DNA of 57,134 nt from Streptomyces sp. NRRL B-24484. Its GTDB lineage: Bacteria; Actinomycetota; Actinomycetes; Streptomycetales; Streptomycetaceae. The stretch spans positions 1 through 57,134 of the forward strand of contig NZ_JOAI01000065.1 of assembly GCF_000717715.1 (NCBI RefSeq), in the 5' to 3' direction. The notes beneath the pieces are model-generated. The model was not told where the DNA came from. It searched no databases and was given only the letters and a program-made list of their open reading frames with translations. Position numbers and translations under genes: made by a program. Below are positions 35,097 through 44,004 of the stretch, in pieces; within the stretch, counting starts at the first letter, position 1; every line of letters begins with the position of its first letter.

Positions 35097-36278
35097 TCAG
35101 GCGGTGACCAGGGTCAGGCCGTAGCGGGAGAGGATCTCGTTGACGGGCTGGAACCAGGTCTGGCCGCCGGAGGAGCAGTTGCCCCAGCCGCCCGAGGTGA
35201 CGCCCTGCGCCTGGTCGCCGGTGACGAACGAGCCGCCGGAGTCGCCGGGCTCGGCGCAGACGCTGGTGCGGGTCAGCTGGTAGACCGCGCCCTGGCTGTA
35301 GTTGACCGTCTCGTCGAGGCCGAGGACGGTGCCGCAGTGCCAGTGCGTGGTGGAGCCGGAGCGGCACACCGAGGAACCGACGGGCGCCTGCCAGGAACCG
35401 CGGACGAGCACGTCGCTGACGGTGCCCCAGCCGAGCACGACCGGTACCGTCCACCAGCCGTTCCCGATGCGGATGTACGAGTAGTCGTTGCCCGGGAAGG
35501 ACGAGTCGACGAACGACCCCATCGCCGAACCGTCCCAGCCGACGACGCTGCTGCCGGCCCGGCCGCAGTGCCCGGCGCTGACGAACCCGCCCTGGACGGC
35601 GAAGCCTATGGAACAGCGGGTGTTGCCGTTGATGTAGTACGGGTCGCCGCCGACCACACCCGCCGAGAGGGTGCGCGGGGCCTGGTCGGCGCTCTCCTCG
35701 ACGGCCACCGGCCCGGCCGCCGCAGCGGCGGCGAGGAACGCCTGCACCGGGCCGTCCGCGCGGCGGCCGGGGGCGACGGTGACGACGACCGCGTTGCGGC
35801 GGGGGTCGACCCGCCAGCCGGTGACCGCCGCGGGCGCCGGGCGGTTCCTGCTCACCGTGTCGACGGCGGCCTTGGCCCGGTCGAGCGCGGCCTCCGTACG
35901 GGCCACCGGGGCGGTGGCCGCGCCGGCGGCCCGCACGGCCGCGGCCTGCGCGGGATCGGTGAGCCCGACCACCAGGCGGCCCTGTGCCGGGTCGAACCAG
36001 GCGCCGCCGTACGCGGAGCCGGCCAGGCCGCGGACCCGGGGCAGCAGTCGTGCCGCGGTCGTCTCCTGGTCGAGGCGGGTGCGGGCCTGATCGGGGGTCA
36101 GTCCCAGGTCGCGCCGGAGCGCGTCGACCAGACCGGGGGCGGCGGCCGGGGCCGACCGGGCGGCCGATGCCGCCGGCGCGGTGTCGGGGGCCGCCGCGGC
36201 GGGGGAGAGGCCGAAGCCCAGGGAGGTGAGGGCGAGCAGGGCGGGCAGGACCGCCCGTACGCCGTTGACGTGCCTCAT
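35097..36278 (-). CDS. Secreted S1 serine protease (streptogrisin-like)
   Basis: 393 residues. A Sec signal peptide (VLPALLALTSLGFGLSPAAA, cleaved near AAAAP) is followed by a pro-region (about residues 45-205) and a chymotrypsin-fold protease domain. The catalytic triad is VSAGHCG (H237), FPGNDYSYIR (D265) and CAEPGDSGGSFV (S347). The mature part starts near VVGGDPYYING. Six cysteines suggest three disulfides. The alpha-lytic protease/streptogrisin family matches in length and order. A dre-like site and a LacI-like palindrome lie in its promoter. Confidence 0.93.
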   Translation of the reverse strand: MRHVNGVRAVLPALLALTSLGFGLSPAAAAPDTAPAASAARSAPAAAPGLVDALRRDLGLTPDQARTRLDQETTAARLLPRVRGLAGSAYGGAWFDPAQGRLVVGLTDPAQAAAVRAAGAATAPVARTEAALDRAKAAVDTVSRNRPAPAAVTGWRVDPRRNAVVVTVAPGRRADGPVQAFLAAAAAAGPVAVEESADQAPRTLSAGVVGGDPYYINGNTRCSIGFAVQGGFVSAGHCGRAGSSVVGWDGSAMGSFVDSSFPGNDYSYIRIGNGWWTVPVVLGWGTVSDVLVRGSWQAPVGSSVCRSGSTTHWHCGTVLGLDETVNYSQGAVYQLTRTSVCAEPGDSGGSFVTGDQAQGVTSGGWGNCSSGGQTWFQPVNEILSRYGLTLVTA

Positions 36279-36323
36279 TGCGGGGGTTCTCCTCGGTTCG
36301 GGCAGGTGGGGTGCCTGCAGAGA

Positions 36324-36357
36324 GAGAGCGCTTTCAGAGGTACTGGTCCAGACCGGT
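36324..36357. promoter_or_regulatory. Protease promoter operators: dre-like and LacI-like
   Basis: ACTGGTCCAGACCGGT (36342-36357) matches the DasR dre consensus at 13 of 16 bases. GAGAGCGCTTTC (36324-36335) is a LacI/CcpA-type half-palindrome. A TTGACG -35 hexamer (minus strand) is at 36387-36392, with an A/T-rich TAAAGC -10 candidate 16 bases later. The dre site would lie at the transcription start. Confidence 0.5.
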
Positions 36358-36627
36358 GTGATGAGCTTTACAGCGTTGTATGTTCACGTCAAGAACTTCA
36401 ACAATCCTTCCTGCATGCAGAGTTGTCGATCGGTGACGATGCGGGCCGACCCTTCGTCGGCCGGTGGGCGGCGGCTCGACCCCGTGCGTCGTGCGGGATC
36501 CGGGTGGGCGTCGGGAGGTCGCCGCCGTCGTTGTGGGCGGCCGCCCGGGCGTCATTCCTGGTCGGTAGCGGTGGCGTGCGGTGACTGCTCGTGTGATCGC
36601 GCTCTCAGGAGCGCGGGCCGGGGCGGC

Positions 36628-37020
36628 TCAGCGTGCGCTGCCGATGGCGCGGTCGGAGTCGGCCCCCTCCAGCATCAGGGTGGTCTCCTCGATCCGACTG
36701 AAGCGGCCGTCGGGCCCGAGGTCGGCGAACACGTACACCTCCATCCGCACGGTGGAGCCGTCCTTCTTGGTGATGTGGGCGGTGTGCCGGTCGGCGTACG
36801 TGCTGCCCACGTGGAGCTCCTCGTGGACCTCGACGTGGCCGCCGGCGACGATGTCGCGCAGGTGGGTGATGTGCTCGACGAACTCGGCGCGGTCGGCCCA
36901 CTCGCCGTCGGTGCGCTGCCGGTACTCGGGGGTGAAGTGGCGGTCGGCCGCCTCGGCCACGGTGAGCTCGCGGTTGAACAGGAGGTCGTCGAGGGCGGCC
37001 TTGATGCCGGTGCGGGTCAT
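36628..37020 (-). CDS. SnoaL-like nuclear transport factor 2 protein
   Basis: 130 residues with the NTF2/SnoaL fold: DLLFNRELTVAEAADRHFTP, then RDIVAGGHVEVHEELHVGST and VRMEVYVFADLGPDGRFSRI. Homologues include polyketide cyclases and unknown ester-cyclase-like proteins. ATG follows GAAAGG. It is divergent from the MarR gene 106 bases away, and two identical palindromes lie between them, so MarR probably represses it. Confidence 0.85.
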   Translation of the reverse strand: MTRTGIKAALDDLLFNRELTVAEAADRHFTPEYRQRTDGEWADRAEFVEHITHLRDIVAGGHVEVHEELHVGSTYADRHTAHITKKDGSTVRMEVYVFADLGPDGRFSRIEETTLMLEGADSDRAIGSAR

Positions 37021-37056
37021 GGGAGTGCCTTTCGGGAAGGGGGAGTTCGGGATGAT

Positions 37057-37115
37057 GCGTGCGCAGCGCACGCTTCTCTCGAACTGTAGCAGGCGAAGCG
37101 TGCGCAGCGCACGCT
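37057..37115. promoter_or_regulatory. Two identical MarR operators
   Basis: GCGTGCGCAGCGCACGC occurs at 37057-37073 and 37098-37114, 41 bases apart. The second is extended to AGCGTGCGCAGCGCACGCT (19 bases). These palindromes lie in the divergent SnoaL-MarR promoter region. Four helical turns of spacing put them on one face of the DNA. Confidence 0.7.
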
Positions 37116-37126
37116 AGTCTGGGGGC

Positions 37127-37570
37127 ATGGAGAACGAGGTGGGTCACGAGATCGGCGAAGCGCTCGGCGTCCTGCTGCGGCGCACCACGCGCACGCAGCT
37201 GCACCGCCGGCTGACCGAAGGCATGGGGGAGGCCCTGGACGAGACGACCTACCCGGTGCTCAGCGCCCTCGCCCGGACGGGGCCGCGCAGTGCGGCCGAT
37301 CTGGCTCCCGAGGTGGGGATCGACCGTTCGGGCGTCACCCGCCGCGCGTCCCGCCTGGAGGAAGCCGGCCTGGTCCGCCGCGAACCCGATCCCGACGACC
37401 GGCGCGCCCAGCTCCTCGTCCTGACCGACCGCGGCCGGGACGCCGTGGCGGAGCTGCGGACCAGGCTCGCGGACCGCATCACGGCCGGCCTCGCCACCTG
37501 GCCCCCGGGCGAGGCCGAGGCCTTCGCCCGTCACCTGCGCCGCTTCGCGCTCGAAGGCCCCTTCGGCTGA
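37127..37570 (+). CDS. MarR family transcriptional regulator
   Basis: 147 residues, a standard MarR winged helix: TYPVLSALARTGPRSAADLA, then a recognition helix in VGIDRSGVTRRASRLEEAGL, and the wing REPDPDDRRAQLLVLTDRGR. It probably binds the two palindromes immediately upstream and controls itself and the divergent SnoaL-like gene. No redox cysteine of the OhrR type is present. ATG start follows the operators closely. Confidence 0.9.
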   Translation: MENEVGHEIGEALGVLLRRTTRTQLHRRLTEGMGEALDETTYPVLSALARTGPRSAADLAPEVGIDRSGVTRRASRLEEAGLVRREPDPDDRRAQLLVLTDRGRDAVAELRTRLADRITAGLATWPPGEAEAFARHLRRFALEGPFG

Positions 37571-37650
37571 CGGGGCCGGGGCCGGGGCCGCCCGCTCGGC
37601 GGTCGGTGCCTCGTCGGCCCGGCCCGACAGTCCGGGCCGCGATCCGGAGA

Positions 37651-37685
37651 AGGCCCGGGCCGGGGACGGTCCCCGGCCCGGGCCT
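37651..37685. terminator. Terminator palindrome
   Basis: AGGCCCGGGCCGGGGAC is repeated in inverse order after a single central G, forming a very strong hairpin between the convergent MarR and GyrB-like genes. Confidence 0.75.
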
Positions 37686-37715
37686 CGATGTCTCGGGTGT
37701 CTCGGTCTGTGGCGG

Positions 37716-38864
37716 TCAGCGGGCGGTCATCGGCATCCGGGCGAGGACGGCCGCCGCCGGCCCCGGGTTGGCGCGGAGCCAGGCCGTCAGGTGCTCGCGG
37801 ACGGCCTCGGCGACGCAGGGGCGGACGGCTTCGTTGCCCAGTACGTCGCGGACGGCCCCCAGGAGCTCGGGGCGGTCGAGCTTCACCGACACGACCGCCG
37901 TCAGGCCCTCGCCGAGCCGGTCGGGGGCCGGGTCGGGGTCGGACGGAGCGAGCAGCCCCTGCTCCCGCGCGTACGCGCCGACCGCGGCCGCCAGGCCGTC
38001 GCGGAAGCCGACCTCGTGCGTGCCGCCGCCGGTGGTCGGCATGCTGTTGGCGTAGCTGAGGACCCGCTCCCCGGGGGAGTCGCACCAGCGGAGCGCCACC
38101 TCGACGGTTCCCTCCATCTCCGGGCACTCGCGCTCGAATCCGATCACCTCCGCGGGGACGGCGCCGGGCTGCCCTGCGAGGTGCTCGGCCGGCCCTCCCG
38201 GGACCTGGAAGCGGACGGACCGGGGCGCCGCGGGATCGCGGTCGTCGGTCAGCGTGATGTCGAAGTCCCGGTTGAGGAAAGCGAGTTCCCCGAAGCGTTC
38301 GGCCAGTGCGTCGAAGGAGAACTCCAACGTCTCGAAGATCTCGGCATCGGGCCGGAAGGTGATCGCGGTACCGCTGCCGTCGGCCGGTCCGGCGTGGACG
38401 GGCGTCGCGACGGCCTCACCGTGCTCGTACTCCAGCACCCAGCGGGCGCCGTCGCGCCGTACCTCGGCGGTCAGCCGGCCCGACAGCGCGTTGACGACGG
38501 CCAGACCCGCGCCGAAGCCGTCGGCGGACAGCGAGCGCCGGTCGCGAGGCGGTGCCCCGCAGCCGACCACGGCCAACCGGGTCTCCAGCGTGCGGCCGTC
38601 GCGATGACCGGCGGCCGCGACCGGGAGACCCGCGCCGTCGTCGGCCACGCGGACGCCGCCGTCGGCGGTGAGAGTGATCTCGACGCGCCCGGCGGTGCCG
38701 GCGAGGACCTCGTTCAGCGCCTGCTCGGCGACCTCGAACACCAGGTGGCGGAGGCCGCGTTCACCGACCGATCCGATGTACATCCCGGGCCGCTTCCGAA
38801 CGGCATCCAGACCCTCCAGAACCACGATCGTGCTTGCGTCGTACCTTGTGGACCCGTCGCTCAT
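37716..38864 (-). CDS. GyrB-like ATPase without Toprim domain
   Basis: 382 residues. It aligns with the N-terminal half of DNA gyrase B: the GHKL ATPase domain (VLEGLDAVRKRPGMYIGSVG) and the transducer domain (GTHEVGFRDGLAAAVGAYAR, then GLTAVVSVK with the QxK-like lysine). The Toprim and tail regions that bind GyrA and DNA are absent. Key ATPase positions have changed: gyrase DNAIDE is EQALNE here, and the glycine-rich ATP lid GLHGVGVSVV has become DGFGAGLAVV. It is probably a degenerate or regulatory paralogue. ATG follows GGAGGGGG. Confidence 0.88.
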   Translation of the reverse strand: MSDGSTRYDASTIVVLEGLDAVRKRPGMYIGSVGERGLRHLVFEVAEQALNEVLAGTAGRVEITLTADGGVRVADDGAGLPVAAAGHRDGRTLETRLAVVGCGAPPRDRRSLSADGFGAGLAVVNALSGRLTAEVRRDGARWVLEYEHGEAVATPVHAGPADGSGTAITFRPDAEIFETLEFSFDALAERFGELAFLNRDFDITLTDDRDPAAPRSVRFQVPGGPAEHLAGQPGAVPAEVIGFERECPEMEGTVEVALRWCDSPGERVLSYANSMPTTGGGTHEVGFRDGLAAAVGAYAREQGLLAPSDPDPAPDRLGEGLTAVVSVKLDRPELLGAVRDVLGNEAVRPCVAEAVREHLTAWLRANPGPAAAVLARMPMTAR

Positions 38865-39143
38865 GATGCCCCCTCCAAAGGTGTCCCACAGAGTCCCCCC
38901 AGCCTAGGAGATTTTCGGGAAAACACCAGGTCAAGGCCGGTTTGATGAAGTCGCCGGCGGGCTTCTGAGGGGCGATCGGGACCGCCGGGCCGGGGGAGTC
39001 GGACACCGCCCCCGCGCTGCCGCCGCGACCCCCCGGGGGTCGTGCGCGGGCCTGTTCCGGGCGGCTGCCGGGCCGCGAATTCCAAGAAAATTATGCGTGG
39101 GCCAGCGTGGTCGCGGACGACGCCCGAACCGTCCGACACGGTC

Positions 39144-39716
39144 TCAAACGACGCCGGTTCCAGTGGGCCTGACTGGTCGGACCGCGCTCGGAGCGGCACG
39201 GATCACCTTCGGTCGGAGCCGCCGTCGTGATCGTCCGTCGGGTGCGTCCCCCCACCCCGGCCTGTCGGCCAGGCGGCGGTACCACCAGAACCGGATGCGC
39301 CACCGGCGCCGGTGGGCGAACGGGTCCTGCAGGGTGCGGCGCAGGAACTCCGTGTCCAGCCGCCTCACGAGCCGGGCGAGCTCGCCACGGGCCCGTTCCG
39401 GCAGTCGCTCCAGGACTTCCTCCAGCACGTCGCGGGCGTGCCTGACGTCGTCGAAGGAGCACCAGGTGCAATCGCAGGACGATTCCCGCGGGTAGAGCGG
39501 ACGCCTGCCCGGTGGACGGAGGAACTCGCGGTACCGCTGCAAGGCCCGCTCGGTGGCACCGGGGTGGAGGTAGAAGCTGCCGCCCAGGTGCTCGACCCGG
39601 TGCACGGCCAGGCTCGCCCTGGTGGAGAGCCCGTGCATCCGCACGGGCGGCGCCGGCGCCCGGACGCTTCGGGCCCGTCGTCCGGCGCGCAGTGCGCGCG
39701 GCCGTCTACGCGGCAT
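39144..39716 (-). CDS. Hypothetical Arg-rich protein with CDCTWC motif
   Basis: 190 residues. A very basic N-terminus is followed by a compact region, EHLGGSFYLHPGATERALQR, then SSCDCTWCSFDDVRHARDVL. The Cys-x-Cys-x-x-Cys cluster could bind a metal. The last third (FAHRRRWRIRFWWYRRLADR) is rich in Arg and Trp. No named domain is recognised. The start is uncertain: ATG at 39716 or the internal ATG at 39638 (MHGLSTRA). Confidence 0.55.
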   Translation of the reverse strand: MPRRRPRALRAGRRARSVRAPAPPVRMHGLSTRASLAVHRVEHLGGSFYLHPGATERALQRYREFLRPPGRRPLYPRESSCDCTWCSFDDVRHARDVLEEVLERLPERARGELARLVRRLDTEFLRRTLQDPFAHRRRWRIRFWWYRRLADRPGWGDAPDGRSRRRLRPKVIRAAPSAVRPVRPTGTGVV

Positions 39717-39969
39717 CGGCCTTCCGAGAGCTGATCACGGGAGCCGTGGTGCCAGGCGTCCGCGTTCGGCCGCACCCGGTTTCCGCCAGCCGGCACCGGG
39801 TGCCGGAGCGCACGGGCGAAGAGGTTCCGGAAGCCCCGGAAGGAGCGCCGGGCGGTCCGCCGGTGACCTTCGAGGGGACGAGGGTGCGTCGACCGCCGAC
39901 GGGAACCGCCGGAACGCTCGTGTGGACCGGGGTCGACCGGGCAGTGCGACGTCGCCACCGGAGAGTGGA

Positions 39970-40341
39970 TCAGAAGCGGACGCCGGTGTGGCCGAGGATC
40001 CAGCCCAGGGCCTGCGCCGCGCCGTGGGCGAAGTCGCGCTGTTCGTCGCTGCGGGCCGTGTCGTGGGCGGCGGCGAGGGAGGCGCGCTCCTCCGTACCGA
40101 GCCTGGCCCGGTCCGCGGCGGGGCCGCGGTCCGCGGTGCCGCTGACACCGTCGGAGGGCCGCGGACTGCCCGCGTCGAGGGCCCAGCGGTAGGCCGCCGC
40201 CGCGCCGCGTCCGCCCGGGCCGATCTCTTCGATGCGCGAGCACGTCCCGAGCCATTCGAGCGCCTCGCGGACCTCGTCGGCCGACCGGACCCCGACCGTG
40301 CGCAGGGCTTGCTCGTCCAGGGTTTCCGAGTCACCGTCCAC
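39970..40341 (-). CDS. Hypothetical protein (123 residues)
   Basis: A small soluble acidic protein starting MDGDSETLDEQALRTVGVRS, with a helix VREALEWLGTCSRIEE and a C-terminal FAHGAAQALGWILGHTG. The composition is normal for an expressed gene. No domain is recognised. It stands alone between the Arg-rich gene and the phosphatase gene, all three on the minus strand. Confidence 0.6.
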   Translation of the reverse strand: MDGDSETLDEQALRTVGVRSADEVREALEWLGTCSRIEEIGPGGRGAAAAYRWALDAGSPRPSDGVSGTADRGPAADRARLGTEERASLAAAHDTARSDEQRDFAHGAAQALGWILGHTGVRF

Positions 40342-40434
40342 CCACCCACCGTATGCGCGGGCCGCCGCCCCCGCCCTGCGGGACTGCGGCGCCGGGGCCC
40401 GCCGGCCCGGGCGGGCCGGCGGGCGGGCGGGTGG

Positions 40435-41085
40435 TCAGGAGAGCGTGCCGCCGTAGTCGGGCAGCTTGAAGGTCCGCTCGGCGTGGCCGCCGACCAGGTC
40501 CGTCGTGTTGTTGCCGATGTTGGCGACGATCGTGTAGCCGTTGCGCTCGATCTCCTGGCGCTTCGCCGTCTTGAACGCCCCGGTCTCCTGGAAGAGGTCC
40601 CACAGCGACCGGCCGTACAGGCCGTCCACCGGGTAGCCCACCTTGGTCAGGTTGTACCGGGTGAAGGCGTCGATGAAGTCGGGCCGTGCGGTGACGAAGA
40701 AGACCTTCACCCCGTGGTCGTGCGCCGCCCGCACCACCTTCAGCACCGCCGCGATCGCCGGCGTCGGGTAGGACGGCGTGTAGTCGGTCTCCAGCGAGGT
40801 GTTGTCGATGTCGAGGACGATCGCGGGCCGGTACGTCGTCGGTGCCTGCGGCACCCTCTCCTGCAGGTAGGCGCCCGCCGAGTCCGCCACCACCTGGACG
40901 TCCTTCAGCCAGGTCTCGTACGGCACGCTCGGGCGGCCGAGGCTCTGCGCCGGGGCGGCCGCCGGGGCCGCGGCCGGAGCCGGGCCGCTCGTGGCGGCGG
41001 AGGCCGGTTGCGCCACCCCGACCAGCAGCACACCGCCGGTCGCTGCCGCGACCGCGAGATGCCGCACACCGAAACGTCCTGCCAT
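40435..41085 (-). CDS. Secreted class B (HAD-type) acid phosphatase
   Basis: 216 residues. A signal peptide (LAVAAATGGVLLVGVAQPAS) is followed by an Ala/Pro-rich linker and a HAD phosphatase domain: AIVLDIDNTSLETDYTPSYP (DxD nucleophile), VKVFFVTARPDFIDAFTRYN (TAR region) and TIVANIGNNTTDLVGGHAER (NIGNNxxD, the fourth motif). This matches class B/plant-type acid phosphatases (HAD_2), which act on phosphate esters outside the cell. I chose the second ATG (MAGRFG), as GGAG stands seven bases before it. Confidence 0.88.
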   Translation of the reverse strand: MAGRFGVRHLAVAAATGGVLLVGVAQPASAATSGPAPAAAPAAAPAQSLGRPSVPYETWLKDVQVVADSAGAYLQERVPQAPTTYRPAIVLDIDNTSLETDYTPSYPTPAIAAVLKVVRAAHDHGVKVFFVTARPDFIDAFTRYNLTKVGYPVDGLYGRSLWDLFQETGAFKTAKRQEIERNGYTIVANIGNNTTDLVGGHAERTFKLPDYGGTLS

Positions 41086-41368
41086 GCTCATGCTCCTTTG
41101 AGTGAGGGTGTGAGCAGGATGGCGCATGGAGGTTACCTGTCGGTAGACATCGGGCGAAGATCATTTCCGAAGGTCGATCCTCCTGTGCGGCACCGCAGTT
41201 CACCCCCGGCGTCCGTGGGCGGCCGGTGGAGGGGGCCTGACCCGCTGTGGGCGTCATCGGCGTGCGGGCTTCGGGGCCCGCCCCGTGATCCGTCCGGACG
41301 GGGCGCCTGTCATGCTGGGCGGCCACCGACGACCATGATCGCCGGATTTCCCCATGGAAGAAGGACGG

Positions 41369-41956
41369 ATGCGACTCCCCTGGCGCCGACGGCCGGTCGG
41401 CCGGTCACGGCGACTCCTCGACCTCGTAGGACTCCGGCCCGGTGCGGTCGACGACACCGACGACCTGGAGGTCGGCCGGCAGGTGGCCGTGCGGGCGGCC
41501 CGGCGCGACCACGGCTCGACCGCGGAGGTCCTGGCGGTCGTCGAGGAACTGCTGGACGACGAGGCCGAGTACGCCTTCGTCGTCGGACTGCTGGAGAACC
41601 TCCAGAACCTGGCGTCGCACGGCCTCGACGCGTTCCGGCCGGCCGGGGAGCTGAGTCGGCTGCTCGGGCCGCGCGCGGCGATCTGCTGGGACACCCTGAC
41701 CGGCTTCTGGACGGCAGTGGCCGACTGGCGGGTCGGCGCGGGCGAGCCGCTGGGCGAGGCCGGCCCGCTCCTCGCCGTCGAGAACGAGCACCTGCGGACG
41801 CTGCTGTGGACGGCGAACCGGTCCCTGCCCACCGGCGGGAAGATCGGGCTCGCGGATGCCGTGCGGTACGAGAAGGCCGTCGGCTCGGGCATCCCCGGCT
41901 ACAGCCACATCGCGGTCGCCCAGCGGACGGCCGGACGGCTCGGAGTCGGGACCTGA
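41369..41956 (+). CDS. Hypothetical protein (195 residues)
   Basis: A soluble, mainly helical protein: MRLPWRRRPVGRSRRLLDLV, then ARRDHGSTAEVLAVVEELLD and EAEYAFVVGLLENLQNLASH. The C-terminal half contains LRTLLWTANRSLPTGGKIGL. A purine-rich leader, GAAGAAGGACGG, precedes the ATG chosen; another ATG is five codons upstream. No domain is recognised. It lies between the divergent phosphatase gene and the amylase gene. Confidence 0.65.
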   Translation: MRLPWRRRPVGRSRRLLDLVGLRPGAVDDTDDLEVGRQVAVRAARRDHGSTAEVLAVVEELLDDEAEYAFVVGLLENLQNLASHGLDAFRPAGELSRLLGPRAAICWDTLTGFWTAVADWRVGAGEPLGEAGPLLAVENEHLRTLLWTANRSLPTGGKIGLADAVRYEKAVGSGIPGYSHIAVAQRTAGRLGVGT

Positions 41957-42093
41957 CCCCGGTGCGGGGCGTGCTGCAGCGGTGACCGCAGGGGCGGGGG
42001 CGGGTGCGGGACGAGTGCTGCAGGCCTGGGGACCACGAAGGGTGACGGGCCGAAGCCTTGACGGGCACTCATCAGCACCTTACGGTCGGCGCA

Positions 42094-42130
42094 GAAAGTT
42101 TCCAGCAAGTTTCATCAGTCTTGCAGCAAG
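42094..42130. promoter_or_regulatory. CTTGCAG-type operator repeats upstream of amylase
   Basis: CTTGCAGCAAG, a perfect 11-base palindrome (42120-42130), is preceded by GAAAGTTTCCAGCAAGTTTC (42094-42113), an imperfect copy. Similar CTTGCAG/GCAAG repeats are known in Streptomyces amylase promoters, where a MalR/Reg1-type LacI protein acts. Glucose repression is therefore likely. Confidence 0.5.
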
Positions 42131-42222
42131 GCGTGCGGCCCCCACCGGCGCCCTGCTCAGGGCGCCGTTCCACCGGCCTCCGGCCGTCCCACCCACCCGG
42201 CTCCGCCCCCACAGGAGACTCC

Positions 42223-43686
42223 GTGGACAACGTCGTGCTCGGCCACGATCCCCGTCGCCCCCGGCCCCGCCGCACCCGTCGCGCCGCCACCGCCGCGGCG
42301 CTCGCCGTCCTCACCGCCGGCACCGGCCTGGTCGCCTGCCCGACCGCCGCGCAGGCCGCCACGCCCGGCACCAAGACCGTCACGGCCACGCTCTTCGAGT
42401 GGTCCTACGCCTCGGTCGCCAAGGAGTGCACCAACTTCCTGGGACCCAAGGGCTACGGGTACGTGGAGGTCTCGCCGCCGCAGGAGCACATCCAGGGCGG
42501 CCAGTGGTGGACCTCTTACCAGCCCGTCAGCTACAAGATCGCCGGTCGGCTCGGCGACGCCACCGCGTTCACGAACATGGTCAACACCTGCCACACGGCG
42601 GGCGTGAAGGTCGTCGTGGACGCCGTCGTCAACCACATGAGCGCGGGCAGCGGCACGGGCACCGGCGGGACGGTGTACTCGAAGTACACCTACCCCGGGT
42701 ACTACCAGGACTGGGACTTCCACTCCTGCCGCAGCAACATCAGCAACTACGGCGACCGCGCCAACGTGCAGAACTGCGAGCTGTCCGGCCTCGCCGACCT
42801 CGACACCGGCAGCGACTACGTGCGGTCCACCATCGCCGGCTACCTCAACACCCTCATCGCCAAGGGCGTGGACGGCTTCCGGATCGACGCCGCGAAGCAC
42901 ATCGCGGCCGCCGACCTGTCCGCCATCAAGGCCAAGCTGACCAAGCCGGGCATCTACTGGGCCCAGGAGGTCATCTACGCCGCCGGCGAGGCCGTCCAGC
43001 CCGGCGAGTACACCGGGACGGGCGACGTCGACGCGTTCATGGGCGCCTACGACCTCAAGCGGATCTTCACCAGCGAGAAGCTCGCCTACCTGAGCAACTG
43101 GAACGACTCCTGGGGCGCCGGCTACCTGCCCAGCGGCAACTCCCGCACGTTCACCGACAACTGGGACACCGAGCGGAACGGCTCCACCCTCAACTACAAG
43201 TACGGCAACACCTACACCCTCGCCAACGTCTACCTGCTGGCCTGGCCGTACGGATCGCCGAACGTCTACTCCGGCTACGAGTTCAGCGACATCGACGCCG
43301 GCCCGCCGAACGGCGGCACCGTCACCGCCTGCTACCAGAACGGCTGGAAGTGCCAGCACGAGTGGCGCCAGATCGCCAACATGGTGGGCTTCCGCAACGC
43401 CGTGAACGGCACCGCGGTCACCAACTGGTGGTCCAACGGCGGCAACGCGATCGCCTTCGGCCGCGGGACCAAGGGCTACGTGGCCATCAACCACGAGACC
43501 GGCCCGATCACCCGGACCTTCCAGACCTCGCTTCCGGCCGGCAGCTACTGCGACGTCCAGCACGCCGACCCGAGCAGCGGCGGAGGCTGCAGCGGCACCC
43601 GCTACACGGTCGCGGCCGACGGCACCTTCACGGCCACGGTCGGCGCGGGCGACGCCGTCGCGCTGTACGCGGGCGCCGGCAACTGA
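42223..43686 (+). CDS. Secreted alpha-amylase (GH13)
   Basis: 487 residues. A signal peptide ([20 protein letters not shown], mature near AATPGTKT) precedes a GH13 alpha-amylase. The nucleophile is in [19 protein letters not shown] (D222), the acid/base in YWAQEVIY (E249), and the third carboxylate in [11 protein letters not shown] (D315). DAVVNHMS is conserved region I. In conserved region IV the usual His (FVDNHD) is Trp (W314), which normally stabilises the transition state. No starch-binding domain follows. GTG start after AGGAGA. CTTGCAG-type operators lie upstream. Confidence 0.93.
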   Translation: MDNVVLGHDPRRPRPRRTRRAATAAALAVLTAGTGLVACPTAAQAATPGTKTVTATLFEWSYASVAKECTNFLGPKGYGYVEVSPPQEHIQGGQWWTSYQPVSYKIAGRLGDATAFTNMVNTCHTAGVKVVVDAVVNHMSAGSGTGTGGTVYSKYTYPGYYQDWDFHSCRSNISNYGDRANVQNCELSGLADLDTGSDYVRSTIAGYLNTLIAKGVDGFRIDAAKHIAAADLSAIKAKLTKPGIYWAQEVIYAAGEAVQPGEYTGTGDVDAFMGAYDLKRIFTSEKLAYLSNWNDSWGAGYLPSGNSRTFTDNWDTERNGSTLNYKYGNTYTLANVYLLAWPYGSPNVYSGYEFSDIDAGPPNGGTVTACYQNGWKCQHEWRQIANMVGFRNAVNGTAVTNWWSNGGNAIAFGRGTKGYVAINHETGPITRTFQTSLPAGSYCDVQHADPSSGGGCSGTRYTVAADGTFTATVGAGDAVALYAGAGN

Positions 43687-43703
43687 CACCGGCCCGGCGG
43701 TAC

Positions 43704-43741
43704 CGGTACGGGCTCCGCGGACCCCTGCGGAGCCCGTACCG
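43704..43741. terminator. Terminator hairpin after amylase
   Basis: CGGTACGGGCTCCGC pairs exactly with GCGGAGCCCGTACCG around an eight-base loop. It lies 18 bases after the amylase stop and before the convergent small gene. Confidence 0.85.
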
Positions 43742-43786
43742 CCGTTCCGGCCCGGTGGGCGCCCCGCCGCCGGGCGGGAGCCCCGC

Positions 43787-43954
43787 TCAGCGGCGGCCGA
43801 AGAGCCGTGCGAGGAGGCCGCGGCCCCGGTCGGCGTTCCGGTCGCAGGCGCAGCGGTCGGCCCGGGCCACTCCGGCCAGGACCTGGTCGACGTGCTGGCC
43901 GCAGCCCGCGTAGGTGGCCTTGCCGCACGTGCGGCACACGGTCCGTCGGCACAT
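43787..43954 (-). CDS. Small CxxC protein (55 residues)
   Basis: A 55-residue protein: MCRRTVCRTCGKATYAGCGQ, then HVDQVLAGVARADRCACDRN. It has six cysteines, four of them in a CRTC-x7-C / CAC arrangement, and two His that could make a zinc or copper site. GGGAG precedes the ATG. The promoter contains a CsoR-like operator, so it may be made under copper stress. A related short CxxC protein is widespread in Streptomyces; its function is unknown. It is followed by the amylase terminator on the other side. Confidence 0.75.
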   Translation of the reverse strand: MCRRTVCRTCGKATYAGCGQHVDQVLAGVARADRCACDRNADRGRGLLARLFGRR

Positions 43955-44004
43955 GGTGGACGCTCCCGGTCTCTGGTACCCGTGCCCCGAGGGGCCCTGT
44001 TCGC

